64,000 nucleotides of DNA from Sarocladium kiliense (GCA_030734395.1 JAUZTG010000012.1:1240001-1304000), one strand, 5' to 3'. Positions 43,772 through 55,462 are shown, counted from the stretch's first letter. Notes: generated by a model from the sequence alone, not told the origin. Program-made: numbers and translations.

Positions 43772-46064
43772 TCACGCGGAACCCTCAAAGTTCTTCTCTC
43801 TGGTATTCACAGCTTCCTTCTGCTCTTGATGATCAGAGACACCCTCCTCCAAGTCCACAACCTTTGCAGTAGGATCACCGCCCGCTTGCAGGGCCTGAAT
43901 CCTTGCCATGGCTTCCGGAGAGACTTGACTATTCTCTGCATCGATCATCGCCTGCAGTGGCAGGGCATGTCCAGTCTTCTTCTTTCTCTGCTTTGCCTCA
44001 AGCTGCAGCCAAATGGGAATAGATGCGTAGCTAATGATACAGACGGCGAGAAGACAGCAGGTGGCAGTGAATCCATTGACATATCGAGGCGCATCAGTTT
44101 TTGGGTACATCTGTGAAGGTCAGTGTCAGTACATAGTAAGGGCAGGATCAAGCCGTCGGACATACCTGTGGTCCAAGGATCGAAGCAATAGACAGGGCAG
44201 CAACAGCAGCGGCGCCGCCTGTAGACTGCTCCATAGAGCCATACAAGCAGGAGGTGCGATATGCCATGATAGTCGGTTGCCCTAGACGGACCATTTGCGC
44301 AAGGAACGCCATACCGTAGAGTGAGATGGTGCTTATGGAGTTATCCCGGACGCCGGGATTATGGGACACATAGGCCCAGACCCCAAAGCCCGGGATGGAG
44401 AGCATGGCAGGGATAAGATAATGCCACATTCGTTCTCTGGTCCAGTCGGAGTGCCACCCAATGACCCAGAAGAGTGGGAACGCAACCGCATTTACGAGCG
44501 AAGTGTAGATGTTCGACTTTTCCGAGGAATATCCCAGGAACTGTTCGAGCTTTAGCAACATTCTAATCGGGGAGACAGGCCTTGACGACTTACATTTGAT
44601 AGAATCGTTGGCAGGAAGTTCGCCAAGCCCACAGACACAATGCAGAGCGAGATGAAAGAGATGAAGAAAGCGTAAGTAGACGGCCTTGTCATAACCCTGC
44701 AATTCCTAATATCAGCTTCCAATTCCGCGAGAAGTGTGGCGAGCAAATTCTGATTTTGCAAACTGACCTCACGAATGCTTTACTGTCCCAAGTCTTATCC
44801 GTCTTTCTGGGCGAACCTCGGCCGAATCGATTGATGGCAATATGCCTCTCTATTTGGGAGTTAATCGGCCAGTTTCTACAAATGTGTAGTACAACATACC
44901 TCTGTCGGTCAGGCCGGACGATGTCTCGGGGAATGTCAACAGGACAAAGTAGAGAGGAATTGCAAGAACACTAGGGACCAGGTTAGAGAAGATAATCAGA
45001 CGAGCAGCAGCTCGTGATATACTGACATAGGCATAGCTCCTTCAATGATCAGCACCCACTGCCAACCATCAAGCCCGAGTTTTCCATTGAGCTGTGAGGA
45101 CGAGGAATTAGCGATCTTTTGTTTATTTCTGAGCTTGTATCCAACTAACCTTGCCGATGGCTACAGCCAGAAAGCCTGAGATCGTAGAAGCCAACGCGTT
45201 GGCACTATCGAAGATACCGATGCGGAATGCCCTCTCGGATGGTTTGTACCAAAACGAGAAGTATAAGATGCAGCAAGGAACTTTGACTCCTTAGGACAAT
45301 GCTTCATCTAGTGCTTAGCGGGGTTGTACGAACCGACACCCGACTCGGGAATACCGAGGACGAAGCGAGCTGCAATCAGGCCAGCGGCGTTACGGGAAGC
45401 AGCCATGCACATGACAACAGCGCCCCCTTGTGAACGTTCAGTTTAGTATTCTTTGCAACAGTCTGAAGGAAGAAGTGCTCACAAGCAATCATCAAGCAGG
45501 GGAGAAGTCTCTTCGCGCCGAATTTCTTGAGAGCAATATTTGATGGGATCAGCATGACCGTCACCATGCTGGACAATTTGTGCGTTAGCATTTGATCCAT
45601 ACGTGACAATTTCCTTGGTGATGGCAAGAATGTCATGACTCACAAATAGGTGACAGAGATGGCCCAGTTGAACTCGGAGCCTTTGAGATCAAGTCGTGCT
45701 TGGATGTTGCTTTCCTCTCCTTTCTGCATGACGTTGATGTTGCCCAGGTTACTGCGATCGAGATACGCGAGCACGTAGATAACGAAGCAGGGAAATAGCA
45801 CTCGAGCATCGAGCTTTCGTACAAGTCTTCGCTCCTCAGCGGCAGTCCAGTCTTGGTCGGCAAGTCCGCTAAGGGCTCGATCTTCACTACTGTCTTTTGC
45901 AACGGATTAGTCTCCTCCGCTATATGGTAGGACGATCAGTGCTCACCATGCTTGTTGTCCTTGTAGACAGGCTTGATCACATTTCTCAATGTCCAGCCGC
46001 CGATATAGACACCATCATTCTGAAGGATCTCGCGATCACGCGCGAAGTTGGTGAAAAAAGACAT
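43772..46064 (-). CDS. MFS permease, anion:cation symporter (Dal5/Tna1-like) family
   Basis: Plasma-membrane uptake carrier for organic anions; relatives carry allantoate, nicotinate, pantothenate and similar acids. Eleven exons fit in phase: 45947-46064, 45644-45893, 45483-45568, 45334-45426, 45150-45289, 45027-45091, 44900-44970, 44768-44849, 44594-44696, 44166-44540 and 43772-44110, giving 573 residues. Family blocks: VIYVLAYLDRSNLGNI, LIPSNIALKKFGAKR, ARFVLGIPESGVGVKVPC, FSFWYKPSERAFRIGIF and IFDSANALASTISGFL, GWQWVLIIEGAMP and YTSLVNAVAFPLF. The C-terminal tail is long and hydrophilic. No single exon shows the gene well, which is why open frames look broken here. In the CoA cluster it is the natural importer of the acid substrate. 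Its promoter holds a large inverted repeat. Confidence 0.88.
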
Positions 46065-46182
46065 GGCTAGACCGAGCTTGATCCTCAATGTCCATAGTTT
46101 GTGTCAGACTTCGAAGTGATCTGCATTCCGGCTCGAGGCCAGCTTTATATCAATCACAGCGACCATGACGCTAAGTTCTGGC

Positions 46183-46363
46183 TGGGGTAAGTCATCTCGG
46201 CGTGAGGAGTGCGGCTCCTGGAACATGATACCCCAGATCCAGACCCCGATCCAGGCCACCGGCTTTCCCCCGCACTCCACCCGGTGGGGTCGCATCTGGG
46301 GTACCGCCCGAAGACGGGAATTTTGCGGCCGATTCTCAAGGCGTGACGGGGACTATTACCCCA
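46183..46363. promoter_or_regulatory. Permease promoter with nested inverted repeat and CreA-like sites
   Basis: Upstream of the permease ATG (46064, minus strand). TACCCCAGAT at 46229-46238 is exactly mirrored by ATCTGGGGTA at 46294-46303. Inside lie GACCCC (46242-46247) paired with GGGGTC (46286-46291), and CCACCGG (46256-46262) paired with CCGGTGG (46281-46287, sharing two bases with the previous arm). Further TGGGGTA copies sit at 46183-46189 and, reversed, at 46357-46363. CTGGGG and GTGGGG fit the CreA consensus SYGGRG, so carbon repression is plausible; alternatively the repeat is the operator of a cluster regulator. Confidence 0.5.
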
Positions 46364-46681
46364 AGGTATTGCTAGGAATCGCCGAAGAGGGCCGCGTGCA
46401 GTCATTTCTGCGCCGCCCCATTGGGAGGTCCTGTACCGGCTTTCGGCTACAGTCACTACCGCCCTACTGGACCCTGCCTGCATGGTTGACAATGCACCAA
46501 TCAGCCAGACACTATGGTCATCGTACCCTCGCCTGGGCCTCTCCACGGGCCCGACATACGTGGTCCATGTGCTACAGAAAAAAGCACATGTATCACATCG
46601 CCTTTTTAGGCAAATGACATCTCAAATGAATTGTATTCAAGAGCACAGGCGTAGGGGTATGTGGCCTTAGAGTCTGGAAAA

Positions 46682-47468
46682 TTACATCTTTGCTAGGCCT
46701 ACATTTGTGTTCCTCGCATGTACATAGCTCAGGTTACGGAACGACTGAATAGCCTTTCCATACAACTCCTCCCGCAGGATGCCATAGACCCCTGCTTTTC
46801 CCTTTCCCCGCCATTGACTAGCAATCCCAAGGCATGTTTGGAGCAATTCCTCGGGCTTAGCGATAGCATCGACCACTTCGTCAGCTAGGGCCTCATCAGC
46901 CTTCCATCTGTGAGCCTGTAGCAACATTTTACGCGCGATGGTCGGTCGCAGTTTCAGCCGTGGTAATGTTCCAATGCCAGGGAAAGACAGTCCAAGATCT
47001 ACAGGCGGCATGCAGAAGTAACCTCTTTCCGTATTCATGACTCGGTAGTCGTGAGCCAAAGCAAATGGGCACCCTCCCCCGAAAGTATGACCCGTGATGC
47101 AGGCCACTGTGGGATAGGGAAAGTCCAAGATGGTTGCTAGAAGCTATGATAAAGTGAGATTGGGGTCAGTATGGCTTCGGATTTCATAAGCTTACGGGGT
47201 AGAATCCATCAGCACTCATCCAGGGGTCCGGGTCTTCGAGCTCAACCCCTGTGCACCAGAACTTGTTGTTACTCCCCCGCGTGATCACCGCTCCGCCATC
47301 ACTGCCAATTAGAGCCCGCTGAATGCTGTGATATGCGCGGATGATCTCTTGGCAGAAGGGTGCGTTCAACTTGTTCTCGACGCCTCGACGGAGAGTGATG
47401 ACGAAGATGTTGCCATCATGACGTTCGATCGAGAGGTACTGGAACGTCTGCGTTGTAATCAAGTCCAT
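46682..47468 (-). CDS. Enoyl-CoA hydratase/isomerase family protein (crotonase fold)
   Basis: Two exons (47196-47468 and 46682-47143, 52-bp intron, phase 0) give 244 residues. It acts on a CoA thioester by hydration, isomerisation or a related crotonase reaction. The oxyanion-hole segment is VACITGHTFGGGCPFALAHDYR and the active-site loop reads FCMPPVDLGLSFPG, in the style of Eci-type delta3,delta2-enoyl-CoA isomerases, with Asp where many members have Glu. The C-terminus GLAKM fits a weak PTS1. It is short for the family but complete at both ends. Neighbours are a permease and a divergent class II aldolase, so a role in breaking down an acyl-CoA made by the nearby ligase is likely. Exact substrate unknown. 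Confidence 0.85.
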
Positions 47469-47919
47469 GATGCTGAATGAACAGTAAATTGAGAAATGCT
47501 GCTTTCAGCCTACCTGCGCATCCCTATAACCGATGTTAAAGCCACCGCGGTTCTCATCCCGAGAAGTCGCCAATGCCAAGTCTCATCACCGCCCGCAAAA
47601 TTGCCGAGAACTGCCGCTCCTACCATCCCCGGCAACGGCATCGTGATTCACATCCATTTCCCCACGGGGAGGCGACAATGGCTCATCAGAGATACCCGCT
47701 CTTGGTCGCCCGGTGCTCCTTTGCCTTTGACAGAGGTGCGGAAAAGGAACGGGTAAGTTGCTGAGGGGTCGATGTAATATGGTGGGCAAGAGGGTATTAA
47801 GGGAGTTCGACCCAACATCGAATCTTTGGCACAGTAACACACTATTCTGTCAATCCCAAGTCATCCCGGTGCTACAAATCCCATACATAAGATTACTCCT
47901 TATTTGCGTGTTACTCAAA
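47469..47919. promoter_or_regulatory. Divergent promoter, crotonase / class II aldolase
   Basis: A 451-bp spacer shared by two divergent catabolic genes. Shared regulation is likely from the layout. I did not find the TGGGGTA repeat of the permease promoter here. Confidence 0.45.
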
Positions 47920-48943
47920 ATGTCGCCGTCTGCTACAGAACTTGTTGGCGAAACTGCCGTCAACGCCGCCTTAGGTGCTAAAGGCACGACCACTTCTGGC
48001 AAGAAACTGCAAATCCGAACGTATCCTAAGTTCGATAGCTTAGAGGAAGAGCGACTTTATCGCAAGCAGCACCTCGCTGCCGCGTATCGTGTGTACGTAA
48101 TGTATCTCGCGGGCGTCAGTGGAACGATATGCTGATTCTTTAACCAGCTTTGCTGCCCGAGGGTTCGATGAGGGTATTGCGGGACACATGTAAGTAGTGC
48201 CTGGCTGCTAGCTAGGGAGTGGCTGCTGATGATCACAGCTCCGTCCGAGATCCCATTCTCACCGACCACTTCTGGTTGAACCCTCTCTCGCAACATTTCG
48301 CCACCATCTGTGTCTCTGATCTTATTCTTGTAAACGAGGATGGAGATGTGGTGATTGGCGACCAGCCGATTAACGCTGCAGCATTCGCGATACACTCTGA
48401 GAGTAGGACTGTCTTGCGAAAACCCCAAACTGAGCTCAAAAAGCGGCTCACACATGTAAAACAGTTCATAAGGCAAGGCCTGAAATACATGCAGCCTGTC
48501 ATGCGCATTCAGTGCCCGGCAAGGCTTTCTCTGTATTTGGCAGAGAGCTCGACATGATCACCCAAGACTCTCTACGCTTCTACAAGTCTCATGGTGTCTA
48601 CACCCAGTTCGGAGGAATTGTGCTGGACCGAGATGAAGGCCGCAGGATCGTTGAGGTTCTTGGGAACGGAAAGGCTGTCATCTTGCAGAATCATGGGCTT
48701 CTGACCGTCGGTCAGAGTGTTGATGAGGCCGCTTTCTGGTTCATGAGCCTTGACAAGACATGCCATGCTCAGCTTCTAGTCGATGCCGCTTCTGCTGGGA
48801 GTGGATACCCTAAGAAGTTCATCAATGAAGAGGAAGCTCGGTACACCTACGAGCAGGTTGGTGGTCCGGAGAAGGGCTGGCTCGCCTTCCAGGGCTACTA
48901 CGAGGAGATGTTAGAAAAGACTGGTGGAAGCTTCCTCAAGTAG
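47920..48943 (+). CDS. Class II aldolase/adducin family protein
   Basis: Four exons (47920-48092, 48148-48189, 48239-48402, 48465-48943) fit in phase and give 285 residues. Members are metal-dependent aldolases or epimerases such as fuculose-phosphate aldolase, or decarboxylase-like enzymes. Conserved features: FAARGFDEGIAGHISVRDP, FWLNPLSQHF, AAAFAIHSEIHKARPEIHAA then CHAHSVPGKAFSVFG, with the zinc-binding His pair in HAHS, and LQNHGLLTVG with a third His. Splicing at 48402/48465 is needed to obtain the IHKARP block. In the cluster a retro-aldol cleavage of a hydroxyacyl intermediate is possible but not shown. The C-terminus (GGSFLK) carries no PTS1. ATG at 47920 is chosen because it gives the family's start and lies in a short leader. 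Confidence 0.88.
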
Positions 48944-49151
48944 ATGCCGGGGGATCACAATTGCCCTAGGGATAAAGCAACATGATTCGATGCGCACTGC
49001 AGATTTCACGAAAGATGTTGTTCGTAGTTCGTTTGAATCATGAAATCACAACATGAATGGGTATTCCATAGCTGCTGAAGTTGCAACGTAGCGTACTTCA
49101 GCCAATATCTCTCCTCGCTGCAAGGGAAGCCTGATCCATCTTTCGCCCTGG
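48944..49151. other. Convergent intergenic region
   Basis: About 0.2 kb between the aldolase and the NIPA-like gene; 3' UTRs only. Confidence 0.45.
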
Positions 49152-50607
49152 TCATTGGTCTTGTGACCGTCTTTGTCGGGCTCGCTCAAAGTCCACACTG
49201 CTGGTTCGCACATGGTCATATCGTCCGTGAGAAACGTCCATGGACCGCGAACTACTATTGCGCAATGATGCTAGATTCATGTCGGCCGATGAGGCAGATC
49301 GGCTTAATGTCAACAGATAGATGCCCACGAAGTTGAGCAGGAAACCACACAACATCGATATGATACTCGTCCAATCACTCGTATTCAGCCCTTGGTAGAA
49401 GATCATGGAAGCAGTAAGTGTGCAAGTCGTGAATACAACATAATACAATGCGTTCACCCTGCTGGAAGTCAGAATGATCCACTTGGCTGGGAAAAGTCGG
49501 AGGGGATGATCTTACAACGACGCCGAGAATTCGCCCATCGCCTTGTTCAGATAGTTCATCTGAGTCAGTGTGGTGACAACCAGCACCAACAAGAACACGT
49601 AAGTGGACGCATGTGTGAACTGATTGTCTCCGGCAATGGTGAGCTTGACGGCGATTCCAAATGCTTTGACTGACATGACGGACACGGATCCAACTGTCGA
49701 GCATATGGAGATATACACCAGTGGGTTTGATCGCCCTTTTCGCGGCGCGACTTTGTGGATCATGTAAGAGGCAAAAACCGTGACTACGACGCAATAGAGT
49801 AGGAAGACTATATGTCATTAGCCCTTGGTCGTGTTCAAGTGAGGAGAAGTGACCAACATGGCTGGATGGCCAGATGGAGTATCTCATCAATAGTGTGGAT
49901 GTCCTTGTCGCCTGGCGCGTTCAGAACCAACAATACCGATCCCACAAGACAGGTAGCACATCCAAGCTTTCCAAGGACCTGGATAGACTCCTGGAGAAAA
50001 TATGCGCCCATTAAAGCACTTTTTTGGTCGTCAGGCGAGACCTATAATCGGAGTCTGATCAACTCTCACCTCACAAGCACGCTCAGCGCGCCCAGTGGAG
50101 TAACAAGTACCGCTGGGGCAAATGCATAGGCTGCCGTGTTCATAAACTCTCCTGAAACCACTGTCCTCAAATTGTCAGGCCAAGTAGAATTCGATGGGAT
50201 GATGAAGCGTACGCATAATTGTTCCGCACCACCACAACGGGCTTTTGAAGTACTCGAATCCCTCGCCTGTGAAGCCATGGTGCTCTGCTGCGGAAAAAAG
50301 ACCCTAGTCGCTCGTGTCAGCCCGATCTTTATGAACTATATGCAATCCGATGCGTACCTTTTTGACGACAACATAGCTTGAGCCTACCACCGTGAGCATC
50401 AGCACGAAGTCTCGATGGAGCCAGACATATGATTTTATATTGGATTGTTTGACACATACCGATTGCTATTGACGCAACTACCGCCAGGGCAAGGCCAATA
50501 AATCTATAAGGCACAAGAGCAGCGGTCAGTGGGCGAACATCAAACCCCCAATGGGGGTCGGATGGCAGGAACAGAGCGTACTTATCGTCTGTGCGACCCT
50601 CTGTCAT
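49152..50607 (-). CDS. NIPA-type magnesium transporter, apparent frameshift
   Basis: Multi-pass membrane protein of the NIPA/DUF803 family (Mg2+ transport). Exons: 50460-50607, 50358-50383 (26 nt), 50213-50303, 50070-50151, 49858-50020, 49516-49807 and 49152-49461. Family blocks: ASIAIGSSYVVVKK, GLFSAAEHHGFTGEGFEY then KSPLWWCGTIM, NTAAYAFAPAVLVTPLGALS, ALMGAYFLQE, LGKLGCATCLVGSVLLVLNA, EILHLAIQPFFLLY, and LYYVVFTTCTLTASMIFYQG. Inside exon 5, near 49980, the frame shifts: ALMGAYFLQESIQ and VLGKLGC are both good family sequence but lie in different frames, separated by two extra bases (AG). No intron fits. Either the gene is broken or the base calls are wrong here. Start MTEGRTDDKYALF at 50607 is the first ATG near the conserved region. 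Confidence 0.75.
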
Positions 50608-51695
50608 CGAAGCTGTCCGACCTAAACTGCAGAATTGAAAAAGATTAATAGCAAGTCCAAGATGCTGAGTTGTGTGGAGAGTCAAAGGCATAAGAAAAGT
50701 TGAGCAGAAGAGTAGGTCGCGTAACAGCGAAAGTCCAGTACGATTGGCCTTGCCAATGCACAGCCACGAATGTAGCGTCAGCACTAGTACCTTGCAGCTC
50801 AAAGGGATGGTTCATGACAGGTGTGGACAGGGGTTCGAAAGGCTGTTGCCTGGTAATAAGGCGAGAATAAGAATTATATTGCGGTCTCTTGGCCATCCCA
50901 CAGTACTCCGTACCCCTTGCCAATAACTATCCCTCAGAGTTACGCATTGCAGAAACCGAGTCCTTTAGCAACGCTCGGCGATGAAGCTAAGGCACTACCT
51001 GCAGCGGGTTGTGGCACGTTGGTACCTGTGGTGTTTAACGGGAACAGGCCCATTCCATGGCATCATCGGAATCCGTTTGGCGATCCTCGACTGCCACCCA
51101 CTATAGTCTGAGCTCTTCGGCTGCCTGATGTAGGGGGAATAAGAAACGTGCCCTTTATATTAGTTTATCTCCTGCTTCCTGATGCAAGAATGGGAGCATC
51201 TTTCGACTCTCTTGCATATTCCAGCGACCTGGCGCTGGTACTTCAGTTCAGGGTAGCTGCCGCTTTGTCTAACACGCTGGCCCAGTCGGCTTCATGCGAC
51301 CTTGCGCAGGTGATGTATTTGCCCATCCGTGCGCCTACTATGGCCAATATCATAATACGTTAGAAAGATTCAATGTGACCCCTTTGCATATCTGCGATGA
51401 TCCCCTAGACAAGCAACTCGACGGCAGTTTAGAGTTGGTGTTGTCGCCTCGGCATCTCCAGACTAAGTGGGTGTGGCTGATGCACATTACCCCATGGGCC
51501 TCGGCGACAACCTCCTCCGCATCTTGCCATATACACGCAACTCGAGTCGTGAAGGCGATTCCCAGGCCCATTCAGTCACATCCTCGCGCTAGACTACCTC
51601 AGATCCTCTGCAGGTCCTTGTGACGGCTGGTTCAAGCCCCCAGGAAAGCGACACACGCAGAACGAGCCTCAACAGCGAGCGGGGACAACGCCATC
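50608..51695. other. Intergenic region
   Basis: About 1.1 kb between divergent starts (NIPA-like on minus, crotonase on plus). No supported gene; contains both promoters. Confidence 0.4.
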
Positions 51696-52585
51696 ATGGA
51701 TTATGGTACAGAGCCAGCTATTGACCTGGAGTACAAGGGGCGCTATGCCCTCTTGACCATCAACAAGCCCCAAAAGGCCGGCGCTCTCTCACGTATGCAG
51801 TACTATGAGCTTGGACAGAAGCTTCGGGAAGTTGCAACTCATGATGAAGTCTACGTGACTATTCTCGTAGGCAAGGGCCACTTCTTTTCAGCGTACGACT
51901 CGCTCAATCTTTCTCGTACAGGTTGCACACTGTTGCTAATAATAATGGCAGTGGTATCGATATTAGCACTCCTCGCTCAAAGCCTTCAAAGGAAAACCCT
52001 GATCATCTCCGCAAAGAGGTTCTAACAGGTCTTATACCTTCCAATCTCAACATTACGCGTGCCTTCGCCCAACATCCAAAGATCCTCGTCGTGGGTTTGA
52101 ATGGCCCCGCAGTTGGACTGTCAGCTGCTCTTATTGCGCACGCTGACTTCATCTATTGCACACCGCATGCCTATCTCTTCACTCCATTCACCTCACTGGG
52201 GCTGGGTGCTGAAGGGGGCGCGTCTCTGGCTTTTGTGCAGCGTCTGGGCATATCCAAAGCGAAAGAGGCACTCATTATGAGCAAGCGCATCCTTGCACCA
52301 GAGTTGCTGCAATGTGGTTTCGTGAACGGTATCATTGATGTCGAGAAGGGGCAAGACGAGCTGTTCACGCAAAAGGTACTCCATGAAGTTAACGAGCGAC
52401 TTGGAGAGCATCTGATTGGAGACAGCATGGTGATGATCAAGAAATTGATCGGCCGACCTACCGTAGACACCATGGAGCTCCAGAACACGGCTGAGGCTTG
52501 GGCTGTAATGGAATGTCACCTGACAGGTGTGCCACAAGAGCAATTTCGCAAGTTGGCCAGTGGTGAGAAGAGGCACAAGCTGTAA
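51696..52585 (+). CDS. Peroxisomal enoyl-CoA isomerase/hydratase-like (Eci1-type)
   Basis: Two exons (51696-51892, 51952-52585, 59-bp intron with CTAAT branch) give 276 residues. Fungal Eci1-type enzymes move delta3 double bases to delta2 in unsaturated acyl-CoAs during beta-oxidation. Seen here: YALLTINKPQKAGALS at the N-terminus, FFSAGIDIS across the splice (oxyanion-hole segment), VVGLNGPAVGLSAALIAHADF and FTPFTSLGLGAEGGASLAF, which includes the Glu of the E-G-G-A-S block usual in this group. The C-terminus KRHKL is a PTS1-like signal (yeast Eci1 also ends in a His-basic-Leu form), so peroxisomal import is likely. It is the second crotonase of the region. Confidence 0.88.
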
Positions 52586-53779
52586 AAGCATATAGCAGCA
52601 CGCATGAGCAATGTCACACATTTCGTCACTTGAAGCAGTTAGCTCTTCTATTAGCTGTGGCGCTTTGAACTGTCCTGAGCCAGATTGAAAAAACGTAAAC
52701 GTTGCTGCTGCATCGACTCAGATGAGCCTCCCTGCCGCCTGGCTTTCATCTCCATGCTCCTCATGGGCGGTATTTGCAGATCCTGCGCCTTGACACCCAA
52801 GCAACGCCTCTGGAGGGAGATCAAGAGACTGCACAGACCAGTACAGGAGAACGATGACCATCCGTGCCATGATCGTCGACGATCTTACACCCTTGACTTT
52901 TAAAACTCCAGGTCTTAGCTGCGAAATCTTGTTCAAATAAACTTTGATGGCAAGTATGCGAAACGACGGTATTGTTTGATCTAGAAGAAAGAACGACAAG
53001 TCACCGGAACAGCATTGCTTCAATCGACTTCGCTTCGGTATTATCATAGCCTGAACCGGTTACGAAGTACCCTGCACGATTATGCTTCATATCTACTACG
53101 TCTGAAATTCAGGCTGAATAGAGGAGCAAAATTCTATCCAGCCCAATTTGGTCGGGTCAGAGTCTCACAGGATAGTGAGTGGCTGTCCTAACAGGGGATT
53201 GATGTAGAGTGGGATGCCTTCGCTGACAGATGTATGCCATTCCCCCCCCCTGCAACAGTAGCGTCATCCTCGTTTTCGCATGAAGGGCGCTGGGCTAACA
53301 AGCGCTAATGCAGCTCCTTTCTCTGCACACTTCCCTTGATCCCAATGCGTAAAAGTTGTGATTGGCTTGCTAGCAAGCGAGGAGGACCCACGAGGATGGT
53401 GACATGGATCTTGCTGTTTATTATTCCAGCCAACATGATCTAGCATCGGGAGAAGCCATGCTCACGCCTAGGTGTATTGTATATAGATGGTATCTCATGT
53501 TTGCATGGCGTGCATTCAGCTGCGTGATCCCGATGCTCGCACGGGAGAATGTCTTGGTCCTGAACGCAAATGATCCTCTCTGTTGAGATATACCGACCGC
53601 CCTAGTTTCGCGCCGAGATCTCTACTTGACTCCTTTCCCCATGGCTTATACTTGACGCATCTGGCAAGTGCTGCGGGTTGAGAAACAAGTTCTCCCTTTA
53701 GCAACTTGTCAGCAGCGGACGCTTGCATTTATAGGCTGTTGTTGCTGAAAAGGCTCATTCACAATATGCTGTCCTCGCC
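52586..53779. other. Intergenic region
   Basis: About 1.2 kb with short frames only. It separates the CoA cluster from the glycoside-use pair and holds the promoter of the GH43 gene. Confidence 0.45.
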
Positions 53780-55462
53780 ATGCCCACTGCTCCCAAATCA
53801 TCCAATATCATGCCTTCAAACTTTAGGAATCCCGTCCGATGGGAAGATCTACCTGACCCTGAGGTACTCCGTGTCGGCAACCTTTACTACATGAGCGCTT
53901 CGTCATTTCACTTCTCGCCTGGTGCCCCAATCCTAGAATCTTGCGACCTGGTCAACTGGAAATATATCGGTCACTCTGTTCCTGAGCTTCCACCAGGCTC
54001 TCGGTTCTCCCTTGACGGCAGCCGCCCCGTTGCTTACGGTAAAGGCGTGTGGGCATCTACATTAAAGTACCGCGAGAGCAATGGATTGTTTTATTTTTAT
54101 ACCGCAATTCAAGGAACAGATCAGACTTACATCTATACTGCCGAAGCTCCAGGGTCAGTATGGACAGCTCATCCGCCTATCGAGCGGTTCTATTACGACT
54201 TAGGCCTGCTCATCGATGACGACGATATTATGTATATTGCCTATGGCACGAAAACAATTGAGGTCGCTCAGCTTTCTGCTGACGGAATGAAGGAAGTTAC
54301 TAGCAAGGTGAGCCCTCAACATATCTGATCTACATATTTCTATACTAATTTATTCCTCAACCAGGTTGTCTACACATCAGAAGACTACTTCGAAGGCGCC
54401 AGGATGTATAAGATCAACGGCACCTATTACATCTGGATTACGAAGTCATCAGACAATCAGAGTACGCTCAAGTCCACTGTAGGGCCGTTCGGACCTTACG
54501 AACTCCGAGAGACGATTGATAATGTGCGTTCACCAATTGAGGGTGCCGGACCGCCACACCAAGGGGGACTCGTCGATACCCCGAAGGGCGAATGGTACTT
54601 CATGTCTTTCATTGACGCCTTTCCGACGGGGCGTGTCCCCGTACTGGCACCCGTTTTCTTTGATGACGAAGGATGGCCAAACGTGGTGGTGGATTCTATC
54701 AAGCCAAGGGCGCAGTGGCGTCTTGAGTATCCGAGTATTGTTCCGGACAGCCTCGTGGAAAGTCCCAAGCCAACCATCCGAAAGCACGAATTCAGAGAGT
54801 CTCGGTTGGATCACTGTTGGCAATGGAATCACAACCCTGACAATTCGAAATGGAAGGTCCAAGATGGCCAATTAGTACTTCAGACAGGGACTGTAACGGA
54901 AAGTCTCCATCTGGCTACTAACACTCTTACGCATCGCACAACTGGGCCCGGGAGCATCGCAACGTTTTGTTTGGAAACCTCGGAAATGAGAGAAGGAGAT
55001 AGAGCAGGACTAGCTATGTTTCGCGACGAGAGTGCGTATATCGGCATCCATCAAAATGCCGCTGGCGCCAAGCTCGTATATGTCGATGGCTCTAGAGTCA
55101 GTCCAATCAGCATCCCAGTAGGGTGGCTGAATGGTCGTCCCGCGGCGTTAGACTGGAAATGCGTCTCCAACGGTACAGTGCGATCAGAGATTCCTTGGGT
55201 AGGTATTCGAGTGTGGCTGCGGATTAAGGCGGACATGAGAGCTGCACACGCCGAAGGACGCGACAATGACGCCAGGCTGGCCACTTTCGAGTACAGCCAG
55301 GACGGGATAAAGTTCACACAGCTTGGACCACATCATGCACTGACAAAATCTACACAAGGCTACGTGGGATATCGCTTTGGACTATTCAACTTTGCAACAG
55401 TGGCCTTGGGAGGAGCGATACGTGTCAATTACTGCGATATCGAGACATGGGACCCTAAGTAG
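53780..55462 (+). CDS. Glycoside hydrolase family 43 (beta-xylosidase/arabinosidase type)
   Basis: Two exons (53780-54307, 54365-55462, phase 0) give 541 residues. GH43 enzymes cleave xylosyl or arabinosyl ends by inversion. The five-bladed propeller domain starts FRNPVRWEDLPDPEVLRVGN, with the general-base Asp in LPDPEV, followed by YYMSASSFHFSPGAPI. YYDLGLLIDDDDIMYIAYG holds the second Asp. EDYFEGARMYKINGTYYIW holds the general-acid Glu. From about residue 310 a beta-sandwich C-terminal domain follows (LETSEMREGDRAGLAMF, YVGYRFGLFNFATVALGG), as in family 43 beta-xylosidases. There is no signal peptide, so the enzyme is likely intracellular and acts on imported oligosaccharides or glycosides. 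That fits the sugar transporter encoded next on the same strand. Confidence 0.92.

Noticed and set aside
46154..46617. 130- and 150-codon frames upstream of the permease
   Set aside because: They overlap each other and the inverted repeat; no family pattern; better explained as promoter.
51625..51645. GGTTCAAGCCC resembling a tRNA B box
   Set aside because: No matching A box, acceptor stem or cloverleaf could be built from the flanks.
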